64,000 nucleotides of DNA from Pseudoflavonifractor sp. (GCA_023667145.1 JAMPAQ010000002.1:40574-104573), one strand, 5' to 3'; positions 44,148 to 55,264 are shown, numbered from the stretch's first letter. The notes: a model not told the origin generated them from the letters alone. Made by a program: numbers and translations.

Positions 44148-46229
44148 ATGAACCGTATGTATAAACACACGCGACTCTACCAGGCTCTCGTGCCGCTGTT
44201 ACTCATCCTATGTCTTCCGGCTCGACTGTTGGCACAATCTGATCACGACTGTCATATCCATGTGAGAATCGGAGATTTGTATTATCATGCCTGCCAGATT
44301 GACGATGATGATATAACAGGTGGACGAATCTGCGCCACCACCTCACCTTATTCAGACAACCCATACAAATACTCCCCATCAAGCACCTCTGCCATTAAAG
44401 TCCCGGACTATGTAGAGTATAAAGGGAAACCGTTCATTGTAACGGATGCATGTCTCATGGGGTCAAACTTCACTAAAATCACGCTTCCATCGACACTCGA
44501 TTGTTTCCACAATCCCGACTACATCGGTATCAGTTTAGTACATCAAAACAGCGACCTGAAGGAGCTGACAATATCTGAGGGGGCAACTGACTTGCCGATG
44601 ATATTTCTCTATGATCCTACCAACACGAGCCTCAAGCGTGCCTATATTCCAAAAACAATCAAAAACTTGTGGTTCGGTGGTATGGATTCCTATATAAATG
44701 GTGAGGGATTTTCGGACATAGAGGAAATCCATGTCGAGGATATTGCATCATGGTGTAATGCTGTCATGAACGAATATAGCGGGCAGATACCATTCAATGT
44801 ATTTATGGAGCGGGCTGCCCTATATACCAACGGTAATATCGTCAAAAACCTTGTGATTCCCAAAAGTGTCGAGAAAATCAATCATGGGGTATTTTCAGGA
44901 TGCACAAGTATTGAGCATATAGAATTTGGAAACAACATTACAGAAATAGGGCATTCGTCATTTCAACTATGCCCCAATCTTAAAAGCATAGATTTAGGAA
45001 ACTCCGTAAAGAAGATTGGTAGCCACGCTTTTTTCAAATATGGAGGCTCTCCTATACATGACACCACAATACCAAACTCAGTCGAGTTTATTGGCAATGA
45101 TGCTTTTGTAGATGTCTCGCAGGTGTACATAGCGGACGGTAGCAATCCTCTGACATTAACAGAGTGTGGGATTGGGTATATGAGACTTGATGCGGCTGAA
45201 CGTCTGTACTGTGGCCGCAACTTAAAGTCAATACGCGATAACGACACGTGGATAGCGACTAACAGCATTTTTTTTCTAATTCCATTTGAGGTTTTTGAGA
45301 TTGGCAGTATGGTGACTGATTTGTCGGCATTCAATCTAAGATATGATGATGGTTATGGATCATACGACTATGAGTCGCCGCTAAAGACGATTATATCACA
45401 TGCGACATACCCTCCCGTGATAAATGAATTTAAGGAGGAACAGTACAAGACAGTCGAGCTAATAATACCGCCGCTGAGCAAGCACCGATATCGGTCGGCA
45501 CCTGTGTGGGAGAATTTTTTCAAGGGTGAACATCTTAGCACATTCCGTTTTCTCGACATGACATATGGCGTGTTGAGTGACGGAGCATCGGCATCGCTGA
45601 CTTTTGACGACACCGACTACTGCGGCAGTATAGTGATACCCGAGGAGACAGAGCATGAGGGACAACGATACTCAGTAACGTCCATCGGGAAGTACGCGTT
45701 TGCCGATTGCAGTGAGGTGACTTCGGTCACTGTACCATCATCAGTTACAACAATTGAGACAGGCGCGTTTACCAATTGCATAGCCATGGACTCGCTCGTG
45801 GTGTTGGGGACAGTCCCGCCGTCCTGTGATATCACTGCTTTCAAACACAACGACACTGATGCAGAAGCAGTAACTGATGCGGCAGAGAGCAGGGAAAACG
45901 CGGGCGATATATTCAACAACACTGTGCTCTACGTACCCGCAGAAGCCATAAGCACATATCGTAACGCCACAGGATGGCAGAACTTTGCCCAAATAAAGGC
46001 TTACGATTCTCTCACACAAACAGAATCAATCGAGACTTCTGCGATAGCCATCAGGACAGATGGCGACGGTATTACAGTCGAGAACGCCGCAGGTAAGCCT
46101 CTGACAGTATATACTCCCGATGGTGTCATTGTATTGTCGACAAACAGCTATGACAGAGAGACGCTGAAACTCGGCAAGGGATTCTACATTGTCACAGTCG
46201 GAGACCAGGCGCTTAAAGTCTCCATTTGA
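44148..46229 (+). CDS. Secreted leucine-rich-repeat (BspA-like) surface protein
   Basis: The 693-residue protein has a signal peptide (LYQALVPLLLILCLPARLLAQ, cleavage near residue 27). It has at least six LRR_5-type repeats (pattern I-..-V...AF..C..L..I.L...VK.IG..AF), for example ITEIGHSSFQLCPNLKSIDLG and VTSIGKYAFADCSEVTSVTVP. The last 70 residues (IETSAIAIRTDGDGITVEN ... LGKGFYIVTVGDQALKVSI) resemble a type IX secretion C-terminal sorting domain. BspA-like LRR proteins in Bacteroidetes bind host or other bacterial surfaces; that role is inferred. It follows a leader of about 300 nt and ends with a perfect hairpin. Confidence 0.85.
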   Translation: MNRMYKHTRLYQALVPLLLILCLPARLLAQSDHDCHIHVRIGDLYYHACQIDDDDITGGRICATTSPYSDNPYKYSPSSTSAIKVPDYVEYKGKPFIVTDACLMGSNFTKITLPSTLDCFHNPDYIGISLVHQNSDLKELTISEGATDLPMIFLYDPTNTSLKRAYIPKTIKNLWFGGMDSYINGEGFSDIEEIHVEDIASWCNAVMNEYSGQIPFNVFMERAALYTNGNIVKNLVIPKSVEKINHGVFSGCTSIEHIEFGNNITEIGHSSFQLCPNLKSIDLGNSVKKIGSHAFFKYGGSPIHDTTIPNSVEFIGNDAFVDVSQVYIADGSNPLTLTECGIGYMRLDAAERLYCGRNLKSIRDNDTWIATNSIFFLIPFEVFEIGSMVTDLSAFNLRYDDGYGSYDYESPLKTIISHATYPPVINEFKEEQYKTVELIIPPLSKHRYRSAPVWENFFKGEHLSTFRFLDMTYGVLSDGASASLTFDDTDYCGSIVIPEETEHEGQRYSVTSIGKYAFADCSEVTSVTVPSSVTTIETGAFTNCIAMDSLVVLGTVPPSCDITAFKHNDTDAEAVTDAAESRENAGDIFNNTVLYVPAEAISTYRNATGWQNFAQIKAYDSLTQTESIETSAIAIRTDGDGITVENAAGKPLTVYTPDGVIVLSTNSYDRETLKLGKGFYIVTVGDQALKVSI

Positions 46230-46260
46230 CATGCAAGAGGACAATTCGCAGAAATCAATC

Positions 46261-46295
46261 GGGAGCGATGCCTGGAGTTACCCGGCATCGCTCCC
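46261..46295 (+). terminator. Hairpin terminator of the LRR gene
   Basis: GGGAGCGATGCC (46261-46272) and GGCATCGCTCCC (46284-46295) form a perfect 12-bp stem with an 11-nt loop, 32 bp after the stop. A weak T-rich stretch follows. Confidence 0.6.
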
Positions 46296-46391
46296 GGCTG
46301 TATTTGGTGGTTTGATTCATTGAAACCAAACAGAGTCAACTATTTTCAGGAACGGACAGACTATAGGCTTGTGAAATTTGTTATAATGTTA

Positions 46392-46399
46392 TATCTTTG
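46392..46399 (+). promoter_or_regulatory. -7 box of the copy 2 GNAT pair
   Basis: TATCTTTG matches TAnnTTTG; CTTG ends at 46371, 20 bp upstream, as -33. It sets the start of the small gene at 46419 and excludes the longer in-frame ATG at 46320. Confidence 0.65.
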
Positions 46400-46418
46400 C
46401 ACTATAAACAAGACAGTT

Positions 46419-46601
46419 ATGGCAACACCAATAAAACAAGTACCCATACTTACGGGTGAGATTGCCGAGGCTTTTGTCAGAGAAGCTGATGCTAACGAGA
46501 GGAAGCCCCATGGAAAATTATCCCCCGAGAGAGAAGCGGCGATCAGACGTGTAATGCGTGAGATGGAGGAATTTGTACCTTCATGGAAGTGTAAGGGGTA
46601 A
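46419..46601 (+). CDS. Small antitoxin-like protein paired with GNAT copy 2
   Basis: The 60-residue protein begins MATPIKQVPILTGEIAEAF and then becomes highly charged (KLSPEREAAIRRVMREMEEF). Its N-terminus shares the MA-PI---PILTGE-A--F pattern with the gene at 36595-36765, which also precedes a TacT-like GNAT gene. The promoter at 46392 lies 20 bp upstream and the GNAT gene starts 7 bp downstream. I infer an antitoxin role from this repeated pairing. I cannot name a protein family for it. Confidence 0.75.
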   Translation: MATPIKQVPILTGEIAEAFVREADANERKPHGKLSPEREAAIRRVMREMEEFVPSWKCKG

Positions 46602-46608
46602 TGACATC

Positions 46609-47208
46609 ATGGCATTCATACTAACTGATAATTGCAAGTTGATTCGGATTGACGCTGAACTCTTGACTCAATGTCAACCATTCTCGTGTGGCGCTGAAGA
46701 CCTCGATGAGTTTTTGCTCAAAGATGCCTTATTGTATGAGAAAGGTCTCCTGGGCAAGACTTATTGTTGGCTCCACAACAAGGATAACAGTAAGATTGTC
46801 GGATTTGTCACTTTGGCAAATGCCAGCATCCAAACGACACACATGCACAACAATCCTAAACGACATCTAAATAAAAACATACCTTACGATAAGCAAGGAC
46901 GCACCTATCCGGCAGTATTGGTTGGCAGGGTGGCAGTAGCCTTGGATTTTCAAGGTCCCGAATTCCGCATAGGAACACAAATAATGGATTTTGTAAAAGA
47001 TTGGTTTGTTGCTGAAGATAACAAAACAGGATGCAGGTATGTGCTTGTAGATGCTGTAAACAATCCACATACCTTAGCCTACTACAATCGCAATGGCTTT
47101 AAGCCATTATTTCCAAAAGAAGAGGACGAAAAAGATTTTTATCAGATTAAAGATGACGAGAGTCTGAGAACCCGTATGCTCTATTTTGATTTACTTGATG
47201 TTTTGTAG
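46609..47208 (+). CDS. GNAT acetyltransferase, TacT-like (possible toxin), copy 2
   Basis: The 199-residue protein has FSCGAEDLDEFLLKDALLYE at about residues 24-43 as in TacT-type toxins, then YPAVLVGRVAVALDFQG and FRIGTQIMDFVKDWF, where the acetyl-CoA loop lies. YVLVDAVNNPHTLAYYNRNGF and TRMLYFDL follow near the end. The order and spacing match GNAT copy 1, but the sequences are diverged, so they are paralogues rather than recent duplicates. I chose ATG 46609 (MAFILTDN); the longer frame would overlap the small gene. AT-rich context suggests acquisition. Substrate is unknown. Confidence 0.8.
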   Translation: MAFILTDNCKLIRIDAELLTQCQPFSCGAEDLDEFLLKDALLYEKGLLGKTYCWLHNKDNSKIVGFVTLANASIQTTHMHNNPKRHLNKNIPYDKQGRTYPAVLVGRVAVALDFQGPEFRIGTQIMDFVKDWFVAEDNKTGCRYVLVDAVNNPHTLAYYNRNGFKPLFPKEEDEKDFYQIKDDESLRTRMLYFDLLDVL

Positions 47209-47220
47209 ACAACGTAAACT

Positions 47221-47228
47221 TATCTTTG
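47221..47228 (+). promoter_or_regulatory. -7 box of ruvX
   Basis: TATCTTTG lies only 7 bp before the ruvX ATG, so a leaderless or nearly leaderless mRNA is predicted. Confidence 0.5.
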
Positions 47229-47235
47229 CGGGAGA

Positions 47236-47673
47236 ATGGGACGATTGATGTCGATTGACTATGGACGGAAGCGTTGCGGGATAGCCGTGACCGACCCGAT
47301 GCGCATCGTGGCCAACGGGCTGACGACGGTGGCGACACACCAGCTCGTCGACTTCATCACCAAGTACACGGCGACCGAGAGCGTCGACGCGATAGTGGTG
47401 GGTAGACCTACGACGATGCGCGGCGAGCCGTCGGAGTCGATGCAGTATATCCGTGCCGGCATCACCCACCTGCAACGAAAGCTGCCGGAGATACCGATAG
47501 TGTACTGGGACGAGCGGTTTACCTCTGTGCTCGCCCACCGCTCGATGATTGACTCAGGCATGAAGAAGAGCGCACGGCGCGACAAGGGTACCGTCGATGA
47601 GATCTCGGCCACAATCATCCTTAACGATTATCTACAGAGCCGTCAGTTTGGCACATCGAGTGACGGCATCTGA
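47236..47673 (+). CDS. ruvX: Putative pre-16S rRNA nuclease / Holliday junction resolvase YqgF
   Basis: The 145-residue RNase H-like protein has MGRLMSIDYGRKRCGIAVTDP (catalytic Asp in the first strand), AIVVGRPTTMRGEP, VYWDERFTSVLAH and a C-terminal DEISATIILNDYL with the last catalytic Asp. In E. coli YqgF processes the 5' end of 16S rRNA; the resolvase activity is debated. The start at the first ATG is supported by the family-wide MGRI/L-AIDYG terminus. It begins the ruvX-def-ettA gene run. Confidence 0.93.
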   Translation: MGRLMSIDYGRKRCGIAVTDPMRIVANGLTTVATHQLVDFITKYTATESVDAIVVGRPTTMRGEPSESMQYIRAGITHLQRKLPEIPIVYWDERFTSVLAHRSMIDSGMKKSARRDKGTVDEISATIILNDYLQSRQFGTSSDGI

Positions 47674-47706
47674 CCCAATACCACAAAAGAAACAAACACT
47701 ACAGAT

Positions 47707-48267
47707 ATGAAATTACCGGTATACCTTTACGGCCACCCAGTGCTCAGGCGCGAGTCAACCGACATAGACCGCGACTACCCCGAGCTGAAGAAGCTCGTGG
47801 CCGACATGTTTGAGACCATGTATGCGTCAGAGGGGGTCGGCCTGGCCGCCCCGCAGATAGGGCGCAACGACCGTATTGTAGTCATCGACGCTGACGTACT
47901 CGCTGAGCACTATCCCGAGTGCGCCGGGCGCAAGTTCACGCTCATCAATCCCCGGATCGAGGTCCTCGACGGCGAGACCGTGAGCCGCGACGAGGGATGC
48001 CTTAGCCTCCCCGGGCTGTCAGAGAGCGTCCCCCGGGTCGAGCATATACGTCTGACGTGGCTCGACGAGAACTTCGAGCCCCACGAGGAGGAAATCTCCG
48101 GGTTTCTGGCAAGGGTGGTGCAGCACGAGTGTGACCACCTTGAGGGAAAGGTCTATATCGACCATATCTCACCGATACGCAAGCAGCTGATACGCCGCAA
48201 ACTCCGCAATATCATGGAGGGGAAGGTGCGCTGTGACTATCCCGTCAAACATACATCCAAACGCTAA
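47707..48267 (+). CDS. def: Peptide deformylase
   Basis: Def removes the formyl group from nascent N-terminal formyl-methionine, using a metal ion. The 186 residues show all three motifs: GVGLAAPQ (43-50), EGCLSLP (96-102, metal Cys98) and HECDHLEG (140-147, metal His and catalytic Glu). It starts 33 bp after ruvX and is followed 17 bp later by the ABC-F gene, a translation-linked cluster. Confidence 0.97.
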   Translation: MKLPVYLYGHPVLRRESTDIDRDYPELKKLVADMFETMYASEGVGLAAPQIGRNDRIVVIDADVLAEHYPECAGRKFTLINPRIEVLDGETVSRDEGCLSLPGLSESVPRVEHIRLTWLDENFEPHEEEISGFLARVVQHECDHLEGKVYIDHISPIRKQLIRRKLRNIMEGKVRCDYPVKHTSKR

Positions 48268-48284
48268 AATCCCAACATCGACTT

Positions 48285-49970
<1,686 letters not shown>

Positions 49971-50027
49971 GCTATCCGACTCACACACAACGGGGGTGTG
50001 CAAAACTTAAAAATCATCGTACTACTT

Positions 50028-50100
50028 GTAGGGCTGCGCCATGGCGCAGCCCTTGTCCATCAAGGCATTATGAAGCGGCTGCACCATGGTGCAGCCCTAC
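50028..50100. repeat. Degenerate core of the 170-bp MITE-like repeat (copy 1)
   Basis: The 73-bp unit is bounded by GTAGGGCTGC and GCAGCCCTAC in inverted orientation. It holds two perfect hairpin palindromes: 50031-50052 (22 bp) and 50077-50096 (20 bp). It shares the GTAGGG...CCCTAC ends with copies 2 and 3 but lacks their outer flanks. Confidence 0.7.
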
Positions 50101-50124
50101 GTTGGCGGATATGCAACGTCCCCG

Positions 50125-50490
50125 TTACTTTTGGCCGTCGGGAAAGAGCCGGGCGGCGTGGGCAGCGGCACGGGCCTCGACCTCGGGGGTGATGTGACGA
50201 CGGATGCTGTTGTAGGCCCACATCAGCGCCGCCGCGTCGTCAGTGAGGCCAAGCGCGGGAAGCACATCGGGTATCAGGTCGGACGGGCATATCAGATAGC
50301 CCAACACTCCGGCAATCTTGACCTTCTCAAGCAGTGGGAAACCCGGCGACTGCATCACGTAGTAGAGCACAAGCGCCACGTAGACGGCCTTTGACCCTGC
50401 CTTGCGGGCAATGCGTCTCAACTTGCCTTGCAGCTTGCGCGGCGTATAATAACGGTCAAACTTCCTGTACAATTCCGGCTTTGTCTCCAT
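50125..50490 (-). CDS. DUF1232 / YkvA family membrane-associated protein
   Basis: The 121-residue protein contains the DUF1232 core: VALVLYYVMQSPGFPLLEKVKIAGVLGYLICPSDLIPDVLPALGLTDDAAAL. This hydrophobic hairpin with Y-L-I-x-P-x-DLIPD-P defines the family. Function is unknown. I chose ATG 50490 (METKPELYRKF) over an ATG eight codons upstream, because the longer N-terminus has no family support. It is next to a repeat core and divergent from the efflux operon. Confidence 0.85.
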   Translation of the reverse strand: METKPELYRKFDRYYTPRKLQGKLRRIARKAGSKAVYVALVLYYVMQSPGFPLLEKVKIAGVLGYLICPSDLIPDVLPALGLTDDAAALMWAYNSIRRHITPEVEARAAAHAARLFPDGQK

Positions 50491-50663
50491 ACATGTAAAA
50501 CAACCGGGAGGCAAAATGGTGCATCGACACTAAACCTTAAACAGTTTACAACTGTTTTTAACACAAATCGCCGGACAAGGCTGTTTTGTCGAGCAATCGC
50601 GGCTATTATACCGACAAGCCGCCGAGGGTGTCTATAATATTTCAACAGTCTGCCTGACCGACA

Positions 50664-50671
50664 TAACTTTG
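50664..50671 (+). promoter_or_regulatory. -7 box of the efflux operon
   Basis: TAACTTTG matches TAnnTTTG, 23 bp before the TolC-type ATG. The six-gene run downstream has no other clear box. Confidence 0.6.
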
Positions 50672-50694
50672 TAGGCGAATCAAACTATAGTTTT

Positions 50695-51996
50695 ATGAGG
50701 AAAGCCCTTTACATAGCGTCTGCGGCACTCGTGTCATGCGCCGCCACGCTCCGGGCCGAGAAGAGCTGGAGCTACAGCGACTGCGTGGCCTACGCGAGGG
50801 AACACAACATCTCGCTCCAGCAGTCACGGCTCGCCGAGCAGACGAGCCTCTACACGCTTGAGGCATCGGAGGCTGCATGGATACCCTCGCTGAGCTTTGC
50901 CACAACCCAAGGTTTCAGCAACACCCCATGGGCCGAGGCCGGAAACAAGAACATCTATGACAGCAGCTACGGGCTCAACGCCGCGTGGACTCTGTGGAAC
51001 GGCGGCGAACGCGAGAACACCATCAAGCGCGACCGCCTGGCCACGCGCATCAACGCGTTGACGACCGACGACCTGATGCGCTCGCTTGAGACCGAGATAC
51101 TACAGCTCTACATCGACATACTGTATGCCCGCGAGAATATCGGGATATGCGAGGAGGCGGCCAAGGTTAGCGAGGCCCAGGCCGACCGTGCCCGTCAACT
51201 GATGGAGGCCGGACGGCTGTCGCGTGTCGACTACACGCAGCTTGAGTCCCAGGCCCGTCAAGACCGTTATTCGGTGGTCAGCGCACAGGGAACCTACGAC
51301 CAATGTCGCATGAAACTCAAGAAACTGCTTGAGCTCGGGCTGTCACAACAGCTCACGGTCGCCAACGTTGAGTTTTCGGACGATGACGTGCTAACGCCGC
51401 TGCCACCGATGGACGAGAGCTATATCCTGGCACTCGACACCGACGCGCTGCTCAAGGGCGACCGCATGAGGATAGAGAGCGCCGACCTCGACATCAAGAT
51501 AGCACGTGCGGGCTACATGCCCTCGATTGCCGTAAATGCAGGGATAGGCACCGGGTATGCCTCGGGAGGAGACACGTGGGGCCAACAGATGAAGCGACGC
51601 GTCAGCGAGTCAGTCGGTCTCACCCTGTCAGTCCCCATCCTCGACAACAAACGCGCCAAGACCGCCGTGGCAAAGGCAAGGATAGAACGCACGGAGGCCG
51701 AGCTGAATGTCGAGTCACGCGAGAACGAGATTGCCCAACTCATCGAGGGGCTGTATATAAGCCACAGCGCAGCTGTCGACCGATATATATCGGGTAAGGA
51801 ACAGGTGAAGGCCACGTCGTTGAGCGCCGAACTTGTCAATGAGCAGTTCAGACTCGGACTCGTGAACACCGTCGAGCTGCTGACGGCCCACAACGCGTCA
51901 CTCCAGGCCCGCCGGGAACTGCTTCAGGCCAAGTATATGGCGATGCTCGACAGCAAGCTGCTCGACTTCTACCGCACGGCGCATGTAACACTCTGA
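50695..51996 (+). CDS. TolC family outer-membrane efflux protein
   Basis: The 433-residue protein has a signal peptide (about 1-22, MRKALYIASAALVSCAATLRA). It then has the two repeated outer-membrane-efflux halves with the typical long heptad helices (SWSYSDCVAYAREHNISLQQSRL, QADRARQLMEAGRLSRVDYTQLESQARQD, LINVELLTAHNASLQARRELLQAKYMAML-like end). It forms a trimeric channel for the MacA-like adaptor and MacB-like ABC pump encoded downstream. It is first in the operon. Confidence 0.93.
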   Translation: MRKALYIASAALVSCAATLRAEKSWSYSDCVAYAREHNISLQQSRLAEQTSLYTLEASEAAWIPSLSFATTQGFSNTPWAEAGNKNIYDSSYGLNAAWTLWNGGERENTIKRDRLATRINALTTDDLMRSLETEILQLYIDILYARENIGICEEAAKVSEAQADRARQLMEAGRLSRVDYTQLESQARQDRYSVVSAQGTYDQCRMKLKKLLELGLSQQLTVANVEFSDDDVLTPLPPMDESYILALDTDALLKGDRMRIESADLDIKIARAGYMPSIAVNAGIGTGYASGGDTWGQQMKRRVSESVGLTLSVPILDNKRAKTAVAKARIERTEAELNVESRENEIAQLIEGLYISHSAAVDRYISGKEQVKATSLSAELVNEQFRLGLVNTVELLTAHNASLQARRELLQAKYMAMLDSKLLDFYRTAHVTL

Positions 51997-52033
51997 CAAT
52001 CATCTACTGAAACTTATCATACACACCACATAT

Positions 52034-53233
52034 ATGGACATCAAACTCAACATACTGCTCGCAGGCGCGACCGCTACGGCCATCGTCATGACAGGATGCG
52101 GCAACAAGTCACAGGTCACGCTGGAGACGGCCACCGTCACACGCGGCGAGATATCACGATCGGTAACCGCCACCGGCACGGTGGAATCGAAGACACAGGT
52201 GGATGTCGGTACCCAGGTGACCGGCATCATCGACAAGCTCTATGTCGACTTTAACGACCGGGTCACCAAGGGACAGCTGATAGCCGAGATTGAGAAGACC
52301 CTGCTTGAGAGCGAGCTGAAGTCGGCCAACGCCGCGATGGAATCGGCGCGAGTGACATACGAGTACAACCGCACCAACTATGAGCGTGACCGCGCCCTCC
52401 ACGACAAGCAGCTGATAAGCGACTACGAGTTTGAGACGACACGCAAGGAGTATGAGGTGGCACGGACAGCCTACGAGAAGTCCCAGGCCGACCGCGTCAG
52501 GGCGGCCAAGAACCTCAACTACGCCGAAATCTACTCACCCATCGACGGTGTGGTGATCTCACGCGAGGTCGAGGTGGGACAGACGGTCGTGTCCAACATG
52601 AATGTCGCCAACCTGTACACCATAGCCGACCTTCAGAACATGCAGATTGTCGGCAACGTCGATGAGGCCGACATAGGTCAGGTCAAGGTCGGGCAGTCGG
52701 TGACTTTTACCGTCGACGCATATCCCGACGACGAGTTCAGCGGCACGGTGACCCAAGTACGCCTCAACCCCACTACCGAGAGCAACGTGGTGACCTATGA
52801 GGTGATAGTCGATGCCCCCAATCCCGAGCTGAAGCTGATTCCCGGTCTGACCGCCAATCTCACCATCTACACCATGCGGGAGCGCGATGCGCTGCTCGTG
52901 CCGGTAGCCGCATTGAGATTCTCACCACGCCAATTTGCCGACTCCAAAAATCTTCCCCACGCCGCCGAGGGGGTCAATATCCCCCACCCGACCGACAGCA
53001 CCCGGGTGCTGTGGACAGTGAGCGGCGATGTGCTCACCCCCGTCACCGTGACCACCGGGGCCAGCAACGGCAGCATGATGCAGATAACATCGGGCATTGC
53101 CGAGGGTACGGTGATCGCCGTCGATTACCAGACCTCGGGCAAGGGTCAGGCCGACGAGGCATCAGAGCAAGAGGAGGATACGGAGCGTAGCCCGTTTGCC
53201 CCCGGACCTCCCGGACGCAACAAGAAGAAGTAA
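52034..53233 (+). CDS. Periplasmic adaptor (MacA-like, HlyD family) lipoprotein
   Basis: The 399-residue protein has a lipobox (IVMTGC, acylated Cys about 22). A barrel-sandwich (lipoyl-like) segment comes next (VTATGTVESKTQVDVGTQVTG ... IYSPIDGVVISREVEVGQTV), split by an alpha-hairpin (about 90-160). A beta-barrel domain (VTFTVDAYPDDEFSGTVTQVRLNP) and a C-terminal acidic tail with a GPPGRNKKK end follow. It links the ABC pump in the inner membrane to the TolC-type channel. The insertion NLPHAAEGVNIPHP-type at about 305-325 is unusual in MacA. It lies 38 bp after tolC-like and 18 bp before the ATPase gene. Confidence 0.93.
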   Translation: MDIKLNILLAGATATAIVMTGCGNKSQVTLETATVTRGEISRSVTATGTVESKTQVDVGTQVTGIIDKLYVDFNDRVTKGQLIAEIEKTLLESELKSANAAMESARVTYEYNRTNYERDRALHDKQLISDYEFETTRKEYEVARTAYEKSQADRVRAAKNLNYAEIYSPIDGVVISREVEVGQTVVSNMNVANLYTIADLQNMQIVGNVDEADIGQVKVGQSVTFTVDAYPDDEFSGTVTQVRLNPTTESNVVTYEVIVDAPNPELKLIPGLTANLTIYTMRERDALLVPVAALRFSPRQFADSKNLPHAAEGVNIPHPTDSTRVLWTVSGDVLTPVTVTTGASNGSMMQITSGIAEGTVIAVDYQTSGKGQADEASEQEEDTERSPFAPGPPGRNKKK

Positions 53234-53250
53234 CCCACGACCCAACCGCT

Positions 53251-53994
53251 ATGGCAAAGGATATAATCAAGGTAGAGAACATCCGCCGCGATTTCAAGGT
53301 CGGTGACGAGATTGTACACGCGCTGCGCGGAGTGACGTTTGACATCCGCGAGGGAGAGTTTGTTACCATAATGGGAACATCGGGCTCAGGTAAATCGACA
53401 CTGCTCAACATACTCGGCTGTCTCGACACCCCGACCTCGGGCGAATACATACTCGACGGCAACTCTGTGCGCACCATGAGCAAGAACCAGCGTGCCATGC
53501 TGCGCAACCGCAAGATAGGATTCGTGTTCCAGAACTACAACCTGCTCCCCAAGACCACCGCCCTGGAGAATGTCGAGCTGCCGCTGCTCTACAACTCCTC
53601 GGTGTCGGCGCGTGAGCGCACCGAGAGGGCAAAGGCCGCGCTTGAGGCCGTCGGGCTGGCTGACCGCATGGGACACCGCAGCAACCAGATGTCGGGAGGT
53701 CAGCAACAACGCGTCGCCATAGCACGCGCCCTTGTCAACAATCCAGCCGTGATACTGGCCGACGAGGCAACCGGCAACCTCGACACGCGCACGTCATTCT
53801 CGATACTCACCCTTTTTCAGAAACTCCACGCCGAGGGGCGCACCATAATATTCGTAACCCACAATCCCGAGTTGTCCTCCTACTCGTCGCGCAACATCGT
53901 GCTGAGAGACGGTCGGATAGTGTCAGACACCGTCAATCCGCACATCGCGTCGGCACGCGAGGCTTACGAGGCGCTTCCCGCGTCAGACGACTGA
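53251..53994 (+). CDS. MacB-type ABC transporter ATPase
   Basis: The 247-residue ATPase has Walker [12 protein letters not shown]-loop [24 protein letters not shown] (diagnostic of MacB/LolD-type), signature [15 protein letters not shown] and Walker [13 protein letters not shown]. The last loop ([22 protein letters not shown]) is an extension typical of efflux members in Bacteroidetes. The permease is encoded separately downstream (in E. coli MacB they are one polypeptide). Confidence 0.95.
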   Translation: MAKDIIKVENIRRDFKVGDEIVHALRGVTFDIREGEFVTIMGTSGSGKSTLLNILGCLDTPTSGEYILDGNSVRTMSKNQRAMLRNRKIGFVFQNYNLLPKTTALENVELPLLYNSSVSARERTERAKAALEAVGLADRMGHRSNQMSGGQQQRVAIARALVNNPAVILADEATGNLDTRTSFSILTLFQKLHAEGRTIIFVTHNPELSSYSSRNIVLRDGRIVSDTVNPHIASAREAYEALPASDD

Positions 53995-54043
53995 CATCAC
54001 CACAGCCGGCCCACAGACCACATATCGACAAAACCATACAGCA

Positions 54044-55264
54044 ATGAATATCGGCAACCTGCTCAAGATAGCGTTCAAAGCCCTCAACAATAACAAGATG
54101 AGAGGATTTCTCACGATGCTCGGCATCATAATAGGCGTAGCGTCGGTGATAACCATGCTCGCCATCGGCCAAGGCTCAAAGCAGAGCATCAAGGCACAGA
54201 TATCAGAGATGGGCTCAAACATGATAATGATACATCCCGGCAACATGGAGCGTGGTGGCGTGCGTCAGAGCGCCGACGCGATGCAGACCCTCAAGGTCGC
54301 CGACTACGAGGCACTACGCGACGACACCAAATATCTCGCAGCCGTGTCACCGCAGGTCAGCTCATCGGGACAGTTTATCAACGGGGCCAACAATTATCCG
54401 TCACAGATATACGGTGTCACCCCCGACTACCTGGAGATACGCCGCCTCAAGGTAAAGGAAGGCTCGATATTCAGCGAACAGGACATCAAGTTGGCGGCAA
54501 AGGTATGTGTGCTGGGACAGACGGTCGTAGACAACCTCTTTCCCAACGGCGAGAATCCCGTGGGCCGCGTGGTGAGGTTCAACAAGATACCGTTTACCGT
54601 CGTCGGCGTACTTGAGGAAAAGGGTTCTAACTCCATGGGCCAGGATCAGGATGACGTAGTGCTCGCACCCTATACCACCATCATGAAACGCATACTCGCC
54701 ATCGACTACATACAGGGCATATTTGCCTCGGCTGAGAGCGAGGAATTGAGCGAGGAGGCCACCGAGGAGGTCACCGCCATACTCCGCTCCAACCACCGCC
54801 TCAAGGAGGATGCCGATGACGACTTCTCGATACGCTCACAACAGGAGCTTAGCGAGATGATGAACTCCACCTCCGACATGATGACCGTTCTGCTCGCATG
54901 CATAGCCGGCATATCGCTGCTCGTGGGTGGCATCGGCATCATGAACATCATGTATGTATCGGTGACCGAACGTACCCGCGAGATAGGACTGCGCATGAGC
55001 ATCGGGGCGCGTGGCCGCGACATACTCGCCCAGTTCCTTATCGAGGCCGTCATCATCTCGGTGACCGGCGGGGTAATCGGTGTGATATTGGGAGTCGTGG
55101 CTTCGGAACTCGTCAACATTATAGCCCACTGGCCTGTGTCAATCCAATTTTATTCGGTAATTTTGTCATTCCTCGTGTGCACGGTGACCGGCGTATTCTT
55201 TGGATGGTATCCCGCAAAGAAAGCCGCCGGACTCGACCCCATCGAGGCCATACGATATGAATAG
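54044..55264 (+). CDS. MacB-type ABC transporter permease
   Basis: The 406-residue permease has one N-terminal membrane helix (MRGFLTMLGIIIGVASVITML), a periplasmic MacB_PCD domain of about 210 residues (IKAQISEMGSNMIMI...), and three C-terminal helices with the FtsX-type core (CIAGISLLVGGIGIMNIMYVSVTERTREIGLRMSIGA). Type VII ABC systems use ATP to drive periplasmic mechanotransmission and expel substrates through TolC. It overlaps the kinase gene by 8 bp, so the pump and its sensor are translationally linked. Confidence 0.95.
   Translation: MNIGNLLKIAFKALNNNKMRGFLTMLGIIIGVASVITMLAIGQGSKQSIKAQISEMGSNMIMIHPGNMERGGVRQSADAMQTLKVADYEALRDDTKYLAAVSPQVSSSGQFINGANNYPSQIYGVTPDYLEIRRLKVKEGSIFSEQDIKLAAKVCVLGQTVVDNLFPNGENPVGRVVRFNKIPFTVVGVLEEKGSNSMGQDQDDVVLAPYTTIMKRILAIDYIQGIFASAESEELSEEATEEVTAILRSNHRLKEDADDDFSIRSQQELSEMMNSTSDMMTVLLACIAGISLLVGGIGIMNIMYVSVTERTREIGLRMSIGARGRDILAQFLIEAVIISVTGGVIGVILGVVASELVNIIAHWPVSIQFYSVILSFLVCTVTGVFFGWYPAKKAAGLDPIEAIRYE

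Noticed and set aside
43715-44170. A 151-codon minus-strand open frame before the LRR gene
   Set aside because: No recognisable motif or promoter in that direction, and it overlaps the structured leader and signal-peptide codons of the LRR gene.
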